The notes beneath the pieces were generated by a model. That model worked only from the letters and a program-made list of their open reading frames with translations. It was not told the DNA's origin and ran no database searches. Below are positions 34,202-42,652 of a DNA stretch of 64,000 bases, piece after piece (position 1 is the stretch's first letter; each line of letters opens with the position of its first letter). Location: positions 5,270,001-5,334,000 of the forward strand of contig NZ_CP011868.1 in NCBI RefSeq assembly GCF_001294645.1, read 5' to 3'. Made by a program: the position numbers and the translations under genes. This DNA is from Pseudonocardia sp. HH130629-09. Its GTDB lineage: Bacteria > Actinomycetota > Actinomycetes > Mycobacteriales > Pseudonocardiaceae.

Positions 34202-36174
34202 CCACGTTGTCCCTCGCCCAGGCCGAGTCGGTCGGCTCGGTCACGGCGAACCTCGGGTTCTTCCTGCTGTTCGTGATCGTGACCCTGATGATCGTGCTGC
34301 GGGTGAGCCGAACCAACGCCACGCGTGCCGACTACTACACCGGTGGGCACGCCTTCACCGGTCCGCAGAACGGTACCGCGATCGCCGGTGACTTCCTGTC
34401 CGCGGCGTCGTTCCTCGGCATCGCCGGGGCCATCGCGCTCTACGGCTACGACGGCTTCCTCTACTCCGTCGGCTTCCTCGTCGGCTGGCTGATGGCGCTG
34501 CTGCTGGTGGCGGAGCTGCTGCGCAACACCGGCCGCTTCACGATGGGCGACGTCCTGGCGTTCCGGATGCGGCAGCGCCCGGTCCGCGCGGCCGCCGCGA
34601 CCTCGACGCTGGTCGTCTCGCTCTTCTACCTGATCGCGCAGATGGCCGGGGCCGGCGGGCTGATCTCGCTGCTGCTGCAGATCCCGAAGACCGACAAGCT
34701 CTCGCAGGCGCTGGTGATCGTCGTCGTCGGCGGGCTGATGGTCGTCTACGTGCTGTTCGGCGGGATGAAGGGCACCACCTGGGTGCAGATCATCAAGGCC
34801 GGTCTGCTGCTCACCGGTGCCGCGGTGCTGACGACCTGGGTGCTCGGCCGCTACGGGTTCAACCTGTCCGCGGTGCTGGAGCAGGCGACGGAGAACTCCG
34901 AGCGCGGCGAGGCCATCCTCAACCCCGGTCTCCAGTACACGAACAAGATCGACTTCATCTCGCTCGGCCTGGCCCTCGTGCTGGGCACCGCGGGCCTGCC
35001 GCACATCCTGATGCGCTTCTACACCGTGCCCTCGGCCAAGGAGGCCCGCCGCTCGGTGGTCTGGGCGATCTGGCTGATCGGTATCTTCTACCTGTTCACG
35101 CTGGTGCTCGGCTACGGCGCGACGGCGCTGCTGCCGCCGGGGACGATCACCCGCGCGAACCAGAACGACGCCGCGCCGCTGCTGGCCTACGCGCTCGGCG
35201 GCGAGATCATGCTCGGCCTGATCTCGGCGGTGGCGTTCGCGACGATCCTCGCCGTCGTCGCCGGGCTGACGATCACCGCGTCCGCCTCGTTCGCCCACGA
35301 CGTCTACGCCAACGTGCTCCGCCGCGGCACCGCCACGCCGGACGCCGAGGTGAAGGTCGCCCGCACGACCGCGCTGGTCATCGGCCTGGTCGCGATCGGC
35401 GGCGGGATCGTCGCCAACGGGCAGAACGTCGCGTTCCTGGTGGCGCTGGCGTTCGCCGTCGCCGCGTCGGCGAACCTGCCGACTATCCTGTTCTCGCTGT
35501 TCTGGAAGCGGTTCAACACGACCGGCGCGCTGTGCAGCATCTACGGCGGCGTGATCGTCTGCGTCGGCCTCATCGTGATCTCCCCGGCCGTGTCCGGGTC
35601 CCCGACCTCGATGGTGCCGAACGTGGACTTCGCGTTCTTCCCGCTGTCCAACCCCGGCCTGGTGTCGATCCCGGTGTCGTTCGCGCTGGGCGTCATCGGC
35701 ACCTTCCTCGGCGGCCGCGAGCGCTTCAACGCCGCCCGCTTCGCCGAGATGGAGGTCCGCTCGCTCACCGGTGCCGGTGCGGTCCGCGCGACCACCGCGC
35801 CCAAGGAGGCGCCGAGGCCGACCGCGGTCCCCGCCGAGGACCTCATCGGCATCCCGCGGCGCGAGACCGAGGGCTCCGGTCGGCACCGCTCGCAGCCGCG
35901 TCCGCAGCCCCGGCCGAACCCGGGGCAGCGGCCGCAGACCAGCCGCCAGGCCGGCGAGCTGTTCGGCAACACCGGTCTGACCGGTGTCCAGCCCGTGGTC
36001 GGCGCCGACGGACGTCCGGACCGGTACGGGACGGGCCGCCCGCCGGGACCGCAGGGCACCGGCGGGTACCGGCCCGCGCAGGCCACCGGCGGGTACCGGG
36101 CCGTGCAGCCGCCGCTGGACCCGAACGAGGTGACGATCCCGCACGGGTCGCTCTACCGCGACGACGGCCGCTGA
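34198..36174 (+). CDS. Cation/acetate (monocarboxylate) symporter, ActP/MctC type (second)
   Basis: A 658-residue SSS carrier. Blocks: GDFLSAASFLGIAGAIALYGYDG, GRFTMGDVLAFRMR, GLPHILMRFYTVPSAKEARRS, TITASASFAHDVYANVL and NLPTILFSLFWKRFN. About 13 TM helices end near residue 520. A ~130-residue Pro/Arg/Gly-rich disordered tail follows (QPRPQPRPNPGQRPQ), longer than in typical ActP. It is translated with the DUF485 gene. It probably takes up acetate or pyruvate with sodium under LytTR control. Confidence 0.93.
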   Translation: MTTLSLAQAESVGSVTANLGFFLLFVIVTLMIVLRVSRTNATRADYYTGGHAFTGPQNGTAIAGDFLSAASFLGIAGAIALYGYDGFLYSVGFLVGWLMALLLVAELLRNTGRFTMGDVLAFRMRQRPVRAAAATSTLVVSLFYLIAQMAGAGGLISLLLQIPKTDKLSQALVIVVVGGLMVVYVLFGGMKGTTWVQIIKAGLLLTGAAVLTTWVLGRYGFNLSAVLEQATENSERGEAILNPGLQYTNKIDFISLGLALVLGTAGLPHILMRFYTVPSAKEARRSVVWAIWLIGIFYLFTLVLGYGATALLPPGTITRANQNDAAPLLAYALGGEIMLGLISAVAFATILAVVAGLTITASASFAHDVYANVLRRGTATPDAEVKVARTTALVIGLVAIGGGIVANGQNVAFLVALAFAVAASANLPTILFSLFWKRFNTTGALCSIYGGVIVCVGLIVISPAVSGSPTSMVPNVDFAFFPLSNPGLVSIPVSFALGVIGTFLGGRERFNAARFAEMEVRSLTGAGAVRATTAPKEAPRPTAVPAEDLIGIPRRETEGSGRHRSQPRPQPRPNPGQRPQTSRQAGELFGNTGLTGVQPVVGADGRPDRYGTGRPPGPQGTGGYRPAQATGGYRAVQPPLDPNEVTIPHGSLYRDDGR

Positions 36175-36223
36175 GCCACGCCGCTCACGGCGGGTTGACG
36201 GGGTGGCGTGGCAGGATGGCGCC

Positions 36224-36553
36224 ATGTCCGACCCGGTTCCCGCCGTGAGCGTGTCCGCTCTCCCCGCCGACGCCCCGATGCTGGACGTCCGCGAGCTCGA
36301 CGAGTGGACCGCCGGGCACGCCCCGCACGCCCGTCACCTGCCGATGTCCGAGCTGGCCGCCCGGATGGGCGAGGTCCCCACCGACGACCCGCTCTACGTC
36401 GTCTGCCGCTCCGGCGGCCGTTCGGCCCGGGTCGTCGCCTACCTGACCCAGCAGGGCTTCCCGGCGGTGAACGTCGAGGGCGGCATGCAGGACTGGGCCG
36501 CCCAGGGCCGCACGATCGTGACCGACGACGGCAGCGCCCCCCGGATCGCCTGA
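36224..36553 (+). CDS. Single-domain rhodanese
   Basis: A 109-residue rhodanese homology domain. The active-site cysteine is Cys61 in YVVCRSGGRSARV, a six-residue loop as in thiosulfate sulfurtransferases of the GlpE size class. LDVRELDEWTAGHAPHARHLPM is the N-terminal signature and NVEGGMQDW the last strand. It transfers sulfane sulfur to a thiol acceptor. It lies 3 nt before the DUF4328 gene. Confidence 0.92.
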   Translation: MSDPVPAVSVSALPADAPMLDVRELDEWTAGHAPHARHLPMSELAARMGEVPTDDPLYVVCRSGGRSARVVAYLTQQGFPAVNVEGGMQDWAAQGRTIVTDDGSAPRIA

Positions 36554-36556
36554 CCC

Positions 36557-37630
36557 GTGTCCGCGCCGGCGCCCCGACGGCCGGGCCCGCCGTGCCCACG
36601 CTGCGGCCGGACGGCTCCCCCCGGTGGGGGCGCGTTCTGCCCGTGGTGCGGCCGCTACCTGGCCGCCCTCGACTGGGTCGCGACGACGCCCGGTGGCCCG
36701 GCCGCCGAGCCCGCCGCCCGTCGGGAGCGCTACACCGGTCCGCCCCGGTACCGCACCGTCCCGCGCTGGGGCCTCCCGGTGGGGCCCTGGCGGATCGCGC
36801 CGGTACCCGGCGAGGGACCGCTCCGGCCGGTCGACCGGGCCCGCGCGCTGGCCGCGCAGCTCGTACCCGTGCTGTGGGTGGTCGTCGTCGTGTCGGGGAT
36901 CGCCGCCGTCGCCGAGGTGTGGCGGTACGTGCTCCTGCTGTTCAGCCGGTCCGACGCGTTGTCCCCGGAGGCCGTCGGCGTCTCCGACGCGCTGGTGTGG
37001 TTCGGCGGCTGGTCCTCGGTGGTGGCGACGATCGCCGCCGGGGTGCTGATGATCTCGTGGAGCCTGTGGACCTACCGGGCGGCCGCGGACCGTGCGGGGA
37101 CGCGCGCCTGGCGGAGCCGCCGGTGGGTCGTCGCGGGCTGGGTGGTGCCCGGCTGGAACCTGGTCGCGCCCGGTTCGCTGCTGGCCGAGACCGAGCACAC
37201 CGCACTGGACCTGCCACCGGAACGGCGGCCGTCGCCGTCGCGGGAGCTGCTGGTCTGGTGGGCGCTGTGGGCGGCGTGCGTCGTGCTCGGCGCGGTGGTC
37301 CTGGTCTGGCGGTTCCGCACCGGCACGCAGGCGCTGGCCGACGGGGTCGTCCTGCACGCCTGGGCCGACGTGCTCGCTGCGGTCACGGCGTGGCGCACGA
37401 TCCGGGTCGTCCGCATGCTCACCGCTCTGCTGGAGACGCGGCCGCAGGGTCCCCGGCAGCTGCTGGTGTCGGTGCCGGCGGGAACGGCGGGCGCGGCGAC
37501 GGCGGGCGCGGCGACGGCGGGCGCGGCAACGGTGGGCGCGGCGACGGCGGTCCCGATTGGGACGGCGGCCCCGCAGGCAGTGCCGACGGCGGCATCGGGC
37601 CCGACCGCGGCGGTGGACCCGGCGGGCTGA
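36557..37630 (+). CDS. DUF4328 membrane protein with N-terminal zinc ribbon
   Basis: A 357-residue protein. CPRCG-x8-CPWCG (residues 13-33) is a short zinc ribbon. Four TM segments follow (about 96-115, 142-162, 186-206, 232-250), with SLWTYRAAADRAGTRAW and RWVVAGWVVPGWNLVAPGSLL typical of DUF4328. The last ~70 residues are low-complexity Ala/Thr/Gly (AGAAT repeats). That tail is overlapped antisense by the Roadblock-like gene at 37419. Function unknown; probably co-expressed with the rhodanese. Confidence 0.8.
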   Translation: MSAPAPRRPGPPCPRCGRTAPPGGGAFCPWCGRYLAALDWVATTPGGPAAEPAARRERYTGPPRYRTVPRWGLPVGPWRIAPVPGEGPLRPVDRARALAAQLVPVLWVVVVVSGIAAVAEVWRYVLLLFSRSDALSPEAVGVSDALVWFGGWSSVVATIAAGVLMISWSLWTYRAAADRAGTRAWRSRRWVVAGWVVPGWNLVAPGSLLAETEHTALDLPPERRPSPSRELLVWWALWAACVVLGAVVLVWRFRTGTQALADGVVLHAWADVLAAVTAWRTIRVVRMLTALLETRPQGPRQLLVSVPAGTAGAATAGAATAGAATVGAATAVPIGTAAPQAVPTAASGPTAAVDPAG

Positions 37631-38261
37631 ACCCGGGCGGGCTCGGCGGGCCGAACCCGGAGGGGCCCGGCGGGCTGAACCCGGGCGGACCCGACGCCGG
37701 AGCGGCCTCCGGCCGGCCCGCAGGCGTGGTCGGCGGGACCGGTGCCGAGTGGTCCGGCACCGGCGCGGAGGTGGTCGGCGTGGCCGCCCAGCCCGCGGAT
37801 CCGGGACGGACCGCCGTCGACGGGCCCGCAGTCAGCGCCGCATCGGAGACCTCCTCCAGCAGCTTGCGCACCCGCCGCACGGCCCGGTCCGGGCCGCGCA
37901 CGACCACCGACAGGGCCAGCCGCCCGCCGTGCGGGTCGGCGACGGTCCGCAGCACGTGCCGGTCCGGGCCCGCCTCCAGGACGAGCCCGAGCCGCCCGCC
38001 CGCGTTCGGGGCGAGGGCCAGCGCGATCCGGACGAGCTCGGCGTGCGCCGCACCGCGAACCTCGTCGCGGTGGTCGTGAGCCGCGGGGACACCCCGGCCC
38101 GTCCGCCCGACGGCGGTGTCGGGCCCGCAGACGTCCAGCACCATTCCGCTGTCCACGTCGAGCAGGGCCGCCGAGCGGATCCGCGGGTCGAAGAACAGCG
38201 GGCCCAGCACGGCGGCCAGCCCGTCGGTGCGCACGGCGACGGCGTGCCGGTGACGTCCCAT
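37419..38261 (-). CDS. Roadblock/LC7-like protein with Pro-rich tail
   Basis: A 280-residue protein, third of three minus-strand Roadblock-like genes. The folded part (about 1-145) has LGPLFFDPRIRSAALLDVD then SGMVLD, and LALSVVVRGPDRAVRRVRKLLEE. This resembles the domain in the neighbouring gene (IVDFESGMTLG). About residues 150-280 are Pro/Ser/Gly sequence (PPSPRPPLPRPPSPRPP). The last 70 residues overlap, antisense, the DUF4328 tail. No Shine-Dalgarno is evident before the ATG. Roadblock proteins usually regulate small GTPases; none is adjacent. Confidence 0.6.
   Translation of the reverse strand: MGRHRHAVAVRTDGLAAVLGPLFFDPRIRSAALLDVDSGMVLDVCGPDTAVGRTGRGVPAAHDHRDEVRGAAHAELVRIALALAPNAGGRLGLVLEAGPDRHVLRTVADPHGGRLALSVVVRGPDRAVRRVRKLLEEVSDAALTAGPSTAVRPGSAGWAATPTTSAPVPDHSAPVPPTTPAGRPEAAPASGPPGFSPPGPSGFGPPSPPGFSPPGPPPRSGPMPPSALPAGPPSQSGPPSPRPPLPRPPSPRPPSPRPPFPPAPTPAAAGDPAAASPAER
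37486..37545. repeat. 15-bp tandem repeat, four copies
   Basis: GGCGGGCGCGGCGAC repeated twice perfectly, then once with AAC and once with GGT at its start. Read on the plus strand it codes AGAAT units at the DUF4328 C-terminus. On the minus strand it codes the PRPPS/PRPPL units of the Roadblock-like protein's tail. Confidence 0.85.
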
Positions 38262-38283
38262 GGGAGGCGTGGTCGCGGGGGCC

Positions 38284-38715
38284 TCAGCGCTGCTGGGCGG
38301 GGAAGAACGCCTGGCCCTGCGGCTGCGGCGCCCCGGCCTGCGGCGAGGTCATCGCGAACTGCTGCTCGATGACGCGCAGGTCGCGGCGGGCCATCGCCAG
38401 GTTGGCCTGGGCACGGTTGAGCACGAGGTAGAAGAACAGCTGCTCGTCGGTGCCGCGGATGATCCGGATCAGGTGGTACTGGGTGTCGAGGGTGATCAGG
38501 ATGTCCTCGATGTTCTCGCGCAGACCCAGCTTCTGCATCACCTCGAGCTTCGTGCGGACGACCTCGGAGTTCCCGGGCGCGGCGACGTCGAGGTCGAACT
38601 CGGGGCTTCCCCCGCGCGATCCCAGCGTCATCCCGCTCTCGAAGTCGACGATCGCGACCGCGAACGCGCCCTTGATGTTGGCGGCCATGTCGAGGGAACG
38701 ATCGATGTTGTTCAT
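38284..38715 (-). CDS. Roadblock/LC7 domain protein
   Basis: A 143-residue single-domain Roadblock protein of a family widespread in actinobacteria. MNNIDRSLDMAANIKGAFAVAIVDFESGMTLG opens it; EVVRTKLEVMQKLGLRENIEDILITL and YHLIRII, LFFYLVLNRAQANLAMAR follow. This is the alpha-beta-beta-alpha-beta-beta-beta layout. Relatives (MglB, CvnB) act with Ras-like GTPases. A GAAGG lies upstream of the ATG; an ATG further up is possible. It is 22 bp from the next Roadblock-like gene. Confidence 0.85.
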   Translation of the reverse strand: MNNIDRSLDMAANIKGAFAVAIVDFESGMTLGSRGGSPEFDLDVAAPGNSEVVRTKLEVMQKLGLRENIEDILITLDTQYHLIRIIRGTDEQLFFYLVLNRAQANLAMARRDLRVIEQQFAMTSPQAGAPQPQGQAFFPAQQR

Positions 38716-38852
38716 GTCAGGAGCCTTCCGCGCGGCAATCGCCGCGACGATCTCGGGGAGTCTGCGCCGCGATCCGTTCCGCATTTCACGAAGAATGATC
38801 TCGGATCTTTCCGGCGCCGGGGCCGACAACGATAACGCGCAATTCCGGAGCG

Positions 38853-39593
38853 TCAACACCCCGACGCCGACGACGGGTCCAGCCGGCGCAGTGCGGCGAG
38901 GATCCGGGACATGGTGCCCAGGTCGTCGGCCCACCTGCCGCCCTCGGGGGTGGCTCCGGCGTGCGCGTCGTCACCGTCGGCCGTGGCGGGGGGATCTGCC
39001 GCGTCGGAGGGCTCGGCGGGTCCGGGCGCGCGCCGGGGGAGCGGGACGGCCGGCGCCGGGGTGCGCTCGGCGTCCGGCACCGGCGAGGGCGACGGCACCG
39101 CGATCGTCGCCGGTGGGGTGTCCACCTGCCCGGGAGGTGACGTGGCGGGGGTGACCGGCCGGACCCGCATCACCGGGCGGGTCGCGACCGGCGCCCCGAT
39201 GGGGGCCGTGACCTGCTGATCAGTCGATGTCGGTGTCGCTTCCGGGGTTCGTGCCGGTGTCGCGCCGGCCGGACGCAGGGCCCGGCGGGCCAGCGCGACC
39301 GGGCTGCCGGACCGGTCGAGGTGGGCGTAGGCGAGCAGCGGGGCAGCGCCGTCGCGGGGCAGCGCCCGCAGGAGGTGGTGGTCGCCCTCCCGGGTGGTGA
39401 CCACCGCGTCCTCGAACACCGGTCCCGGTCCGCCGACCTGCGCGGCGCCCCAGTCGAGCACCTCCGCGAGGCCGGGCACGGCCCGCTGGCCCGCGTCCGC
39501 GACGAACTCCCCTGTGGCGGGGTCGGCGACGCAGGCGTAGCCCGTCCCCGGCACGCCGAGAACGGTGCGCAGAAGTTCTGACCACGATTCCAT
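38853..39593 (-). CDS. Roadblock-like protein with disordered linker and C-terminal helix
   Basis: A 246-residue protein, first of the three. The N-terminal ~110 residues (MESWSELLRTVLGVPGTG, YACVADPATGEFVADAG, LLAYAHLDRSGSPVALARRAL) can be laid out as a Roadblock-type fold. This is weaker than for its neighbour. A ~100-residue Pro/Thr/Ala linker and a short amphipathic helix (DDLGTMSRILAALRRLD) follow. The start is uncertain: the chosen ATG lacks a good ribosome site. It lies 137 bp from the next gene. Confidence 0.5.
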   Translation of the reverse strand: MESWSELLRTVLGVPGTGYACVADPATGEFVADAGQRAVPGLAEVLDWGAAQVGGPGPVFEDAVVTTREGDHHLLRALPRDGAAPLLAYAHLDRSGSPVALARRALRPAGATPARTPEATPTSTDQQVTAPIGAPVATRPVMRVRPVTPATSPPGQVDTPPATIAVPSPSPVPDAERTPAPAVPLPRRAPGPAEPSDAADPPATADGDDAHAGATPEGGRWADDLGTMSRILAALRRLDPSSASGC

Positions 39594-39749
39594 CGCCGAC
39601 GATTCCACCACGTCCTCGGGTTGTCGTCGACGGCGGTGCGCGTCTTCTCCGATGCACCTTCCCGGCCGTGATTGCGTGGCGCCGTCGACAACGATCCGAC
39701 GGCTTCCGGGAATGGACCGTTCGGCTCTCACATTGTTACGACATTCGGT

Positions 39750-40985
39750 TCACCGGGTGCTGCCCGTGGTCAGTCGCAGCTCCGCCCAGCCGCGCATGAC
39801 GAACCGCGGGCGCCGGACCGGCTCGCCGTCGACGGCGGCGTCGGGCAGGCGTTCCAGCAGCGCGCGCAGCACCTCGGCGATCTCCAGCCGGGCCAGTGGG
39901 GCACCCAGGCAGTAGTGCACCCCGGCCCCGAAGCCCAGGTGGGGGTTGGGGGAACGGCCGACGTCGAGGCGGTCGGCGTCGTCGCCGAAGACCGAGGGGT
40001 CGCGCCCGGCCGCGCCGAGCAGCGTCGCGATCCGGGTGCCCGCCGGAACCACGTGGCCGGCGATCGTGGTGTCGACGACGGCGGTCCGCTCGAACAGCTG
40101 CAGCGGGGCGTCGAAGCGGATCAGCTCCTCGACGGCCGTTCCGACCAGTCCGGGGTCGTCGAGCAGTCGTCGCCACTGGTCCGGGTGCCGGAGCAGGGCG
40201 TGCACGCCGTTCCCGACGACGTTGACCGTCGCCTCGTGGCCGGCCATCAGGAGCAGCACCGCGGTGCCGACCAGTTCGTCCTCGTCGAGCCGGGTCCGGT
40301 CACCGGTCTCGTCGTCACGCACGGCCAGCAGGTCGGCGAGCAGGTCGCGGCGACCGGCCGGGTCGGTGGCGATCCGCCCGGAGCGGCGCTCCCCGACCAG
40401 CTCCCGCAGCAGGGCCGTGAAGTCGGCCGACGCCTGCTCGGCCGCGCGCCGGCCGTCGTCGCCGGGGTCGGGTTCGTACATCCGCACGATCGCGTCGGAC
40501 CAGTCCCGCAGCGGCGTCCGGCGGTCCTCCGGCACACCGAGCAGGTCGGCGAGCACGGCCACCGGCAGCGGGGCGGCGACGAGCTCGACCAGGTCGGCGG
40601 GGGCGCCGTCACGGACGCGGGCGACCAGGTCGTCGACCAGGGCGCCGGCCCGCGCCCGCACCAGCGGGGCCAGCCGCTCGGTGTGGCCGCGGGCGAACGC
40701 CGAGGCCACCAGGCGTCGCAGCCGGGTGTGCGGCTCGCCCTCCCGCTCCAGCAGCGAGTTGCGGTGCAGCAGGTTGAACGCGGCCAGCTCGGCCGCGGGC
40801 TCGGCGTCGGACCAGATCCGGCCCAGCCCGCGGTCGCGCAGGACGGCCGAACAGGCCGCGTGCGTCACCGCGACCGGAACGCCCAGACCGGGGTGGTCGT
40901 GGACCGGTCCGGCGGCGCGCAGGGCCGCGTAGGTGGGGTAGGGGTCGGCGAGGAAACCGGGGTCGGCCGGATCGAAGACATGCAC
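39750..40985 (-). CDS. Cytochrome P450
   Basis: A 411-residue bacterial P450 of the CYP107-like actinobacterial type. I-helix LLLMAGHEATVN (acid-alcohol pair Glu-x-Thr), K-helix ExxR in VEELIRFD, heme loop FGAGVHYCLGAPLARLE with cysteine ligand at Cys359. It is a soluble monooxygenase needing ferredoxin partners from elsewhere. The substrate is unknown. No ferredoxin or tailoring genes flank it. The GTG start is only 21 bp from the start of the divergent SEC-C gene. Confidence 0.95.
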   Translation of the reverse strand: MHVFDPADPGFLADPYPTYAALRAAGPVHDHPGLGVPVAVTHAACSAVLRDRGLGRIWSDAEPAAELAAFNLLHRNSLLEREGEPHTRLRRLVASAFARGHTERLAPLVRARAGALVDDLVARVRDGAPADLVELVAAPLPVAVLADLLGVPEDRRTPLRDWSDAIVRMYEPDPGDDGRRAAEQASADFTALLRELVGERRSGRIATDPAGRRDLLADLLAVRDDETGDRTRLDEDELVGTAVLLLMAGHEATVNVVGNGVHALLRHPDQWRRLLDDPGLVGTAVEELIRFDAPLQLFERTAVVDTTIAGHVVPAGTRIATLLGAAGRDPSVFGDDADRLDVGRSPNPHLGFGAGVHYCLGAPLARLEIAEVLRALLERLPDAAVDGEPVRRPRFVMRGWAELRLTTGSTR

Positions 40986-41006
40986 GACCCGCTACCTTGC
41001 CCGGCG

Positions 41007-41936
41007 ATGGGTAAGAAGACGCGCAACCGTGCCAGCACCGCCGACGCGGGGGACAACCCCCGCCGGCCGTGCCCCTGCGGCTCCGGCAAGCGGTACAAGG
41101 CCTGCCACGGCGCCGGTGACGACGTGATCGTCATCCGGCCGTTCGAGGGCCTCGCGGCGGAGCCCGACCTCGTCGCCATGCGGGAGTTCCTCCCGTCGGC
41201 GACGGCGCCCCTCCCGGTCCGTTCCGGCGGGCCGGTCACGCTGGCCTCGGTGCTGCCGGGCGCGTCCGCCGCGATCGTGCGCGACAACGGCGAGGTCCTG
41301 CTCGGCATGCAGGTCCAGACCCGCTCCGGTGACCTCTCGGCCGACCTGGCCGGGGCGCTCGCCTGGGCGCGCTCGGCCGAGCCGGGATCGTCGCTGCCGG
41401 TCGTCGGCGCCGGGCGTCACACCGGTGAGAGGCTGCAGGACGTGCTGGAGCCCGGCACGCCGCTGGAGCCGACGGTGCACGCCGACTTCGCGTGGTGGCT
41501 GCCGTCGGAGAGCCCTGACCCCGAGGCTCAGGCGATGCTGGAGCGCGCCAACTCGGTGGTCATGCCGACCGAGGCGGTCACCGCCGACGGCGTGCGTGGC
41601 GCGTACTGGGTCGACACCGGCTCGAAGGCGCACGTGCGCTGGGTGCGGACCGAGGACGAGACGACCCTGATGGCGGCGCTGGCACGGCTGTCCGGCGAGG
41701 GCGGCCTGGAGCTGGGCGAGGGTTCCCGCTACGCCGGGTCGTTCCGGGCGCACGGGCTGCTCGTCCCGGTCTGGGACGTCGACCGGGAGATGCACTCCTC
41801 GGAGTGGGCGGGTCCCGCCGCGGAGTTCGCGAAGCGACTCGACGAGGCGGTGGCCGGGCTGGACGCCACGCCGCTCACCGAGTCCGAGCACCGGGCGCGC
41901 GACGTGCTCGCGGGCAAGCAGATCACCCTGCGGTAG
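41007..41936 (+). CDS. SEC-C motif protein (DUF5926 type)
   Basis: A 309-residue protein. The N-terminal SEC-C zinc motif CPCGSGKRYKACH (Cys22, Cys24, Cys33, His34) resembles the SecA C-terminal zinc site that binds SecB/ribosome. The rest (about 40-309) is a conserved actinobacterial domain: VTLASVLPGASAAIVRDNGEV, ADFAWWLPSES, YAGSFRAHGLLVPVWDVD. The name DUF5926 is from memory. Function unknown. TACCTT lies 8 nt before the ATG, so it is probably leaderless. Confidence 0.8.
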   Translation: MGKKTRNRASTADAGDNPRRPCPCGSGKRYKACHGAGDDVIVIRPFEGLAAEPDLVAMREFLPSATAPLPVRSGGPVTLASVLPGASAAIVRDNGEVLLGMQVQTRSGDLSADLAGALAWARSAEPGSSLPVVGAGRHTGERLQDVLEPGTPLEPTVHADFAWWLPSESPDPEAQAMLERANSVVMPTEAVTADGVRGAYWVDTGSKAHVRWVRTEDETTLMAALARLSGEGGLELGEGSRYAGSFRAHGLLVPVWDVDREMHSSEWAGPAAEFAKRLDEAVAGLDATPLTESEHRARDVLAGKQITLR

Positions 41937-41946
41937 TCGCACGGAC

Positions 41947-41982
41947 GCTCCGGCGCCCCGCTGCTCGGGGGGCCGCCGGAGC
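41947..41982. terminator. Hairpin between convergent SEC-C and ferritin genes
   Basis: GCTCCGGCG pairs with CGCCGGAGC, with inner CCCCG/CGGGG stem around CTGCT. No T-run. Confidence 0.6.
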
Positions 41983-42008
41983 GGCGCTGCGGACCGACGG
42001 ACGGGCGC

Positions 42009-42545
42009 TTACAGGGCGCCGCCGGCGACCGGCGGGGTGGCCGGGTCGCCGCCCCCGCCGTTCGTCATCTCGCGGGCGACGAAGTCCTCCACGTGGAAGA
42101 GGTCGTCCCCGGCGCGACGGACGATGGTGAGCAGCGTCGTCATCGAGGCGACCTCCTCGACCTGCTCCTTGAGGAACCACTGAAGGAACTGCTCGCCGAG
42201 GTAGTCGCCCTCGTCGCGGGCGGTACGGGCCAGCGTGGTGATCTGCTCGGTGACCTGCTTCTCCTGGGTCAGCGCGAGCGAGACGAGCTCCTCGACGGAG
42301 GAGAACCCGTTCTGCACCTCACCGACCGACGGGATGGTCGGGGTGAGGTCGTTGTCCATCTGGAACTGGACCATCATCAGCGCGTGGTTGCGCTCCTCGA
42401 GCGACTGCGCGTAGAAGTGCGCGGCGAGCTGCGGGAGGTCGGCGTCGTCGAGCCAGACGGCGATGGCGAGGTACTGCTGGCTCGCGGTGAACTCGCTGCG
42501 GACCTGGTCGCGCAGCAGGGCGTGGAACTTCGATTCGTCGGTCAT
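42009..42545 (-). CDS. bfrB: Ferritin (BfrB-like)
   Basis: A 178-residue ferritin that oxidises and stores iron in a 24-mer shell. Ferroxidase residues: Glu in RSEFTASQQYLAIAVW, the EERNHA (ExxH) of helix B, and Gln/Glu in LTQEKQVTEQI and FLQWFLKEQVEEV. A Gly-rich tail ends it. In M. tuberculosis bfrB (Rv3841) stands near Rv3839 and pheA; here ferritin, the DUF2470 gene and pheA occur in the same order, supporting orthology. I see no iron box directly upstream. Confidence 0.92.
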   Translation of the reverse strand: MTDESKFHALLRDQVRSEFTASQQYLAIAVWLDDADLPQLAAHFYAQSLEERNHALMMVQFQMDNDLTPTIPSVGEVQNGFSSVEELVSLALTQEKQVTEQITTLARTARDEGDYLGEQFLQWFLKEQVEEVASMTTLLTIVRRAGDDLFHVEDFVAREMTNGGGGDPATPPVAGGAL

Positions 42546-42652
42546 GACATCCAGGTTACCGACCGCCGGCGTTTCCTGGAACGGCTCCAGAAAGGGCGTC
42601 CGTCTCAGTTGGACAGGGTCACCTCTCCCCTGCTGAGGGCCGCTTTCCCGGA

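Noticed and set aside
42088..42101. A second parS-like CTCCACGTGGAAG
   Set aside because: It is an imperfect palindrome inside ferritin coding sequence for Phe-His-Val-Glu; the outer bases do not match parS.
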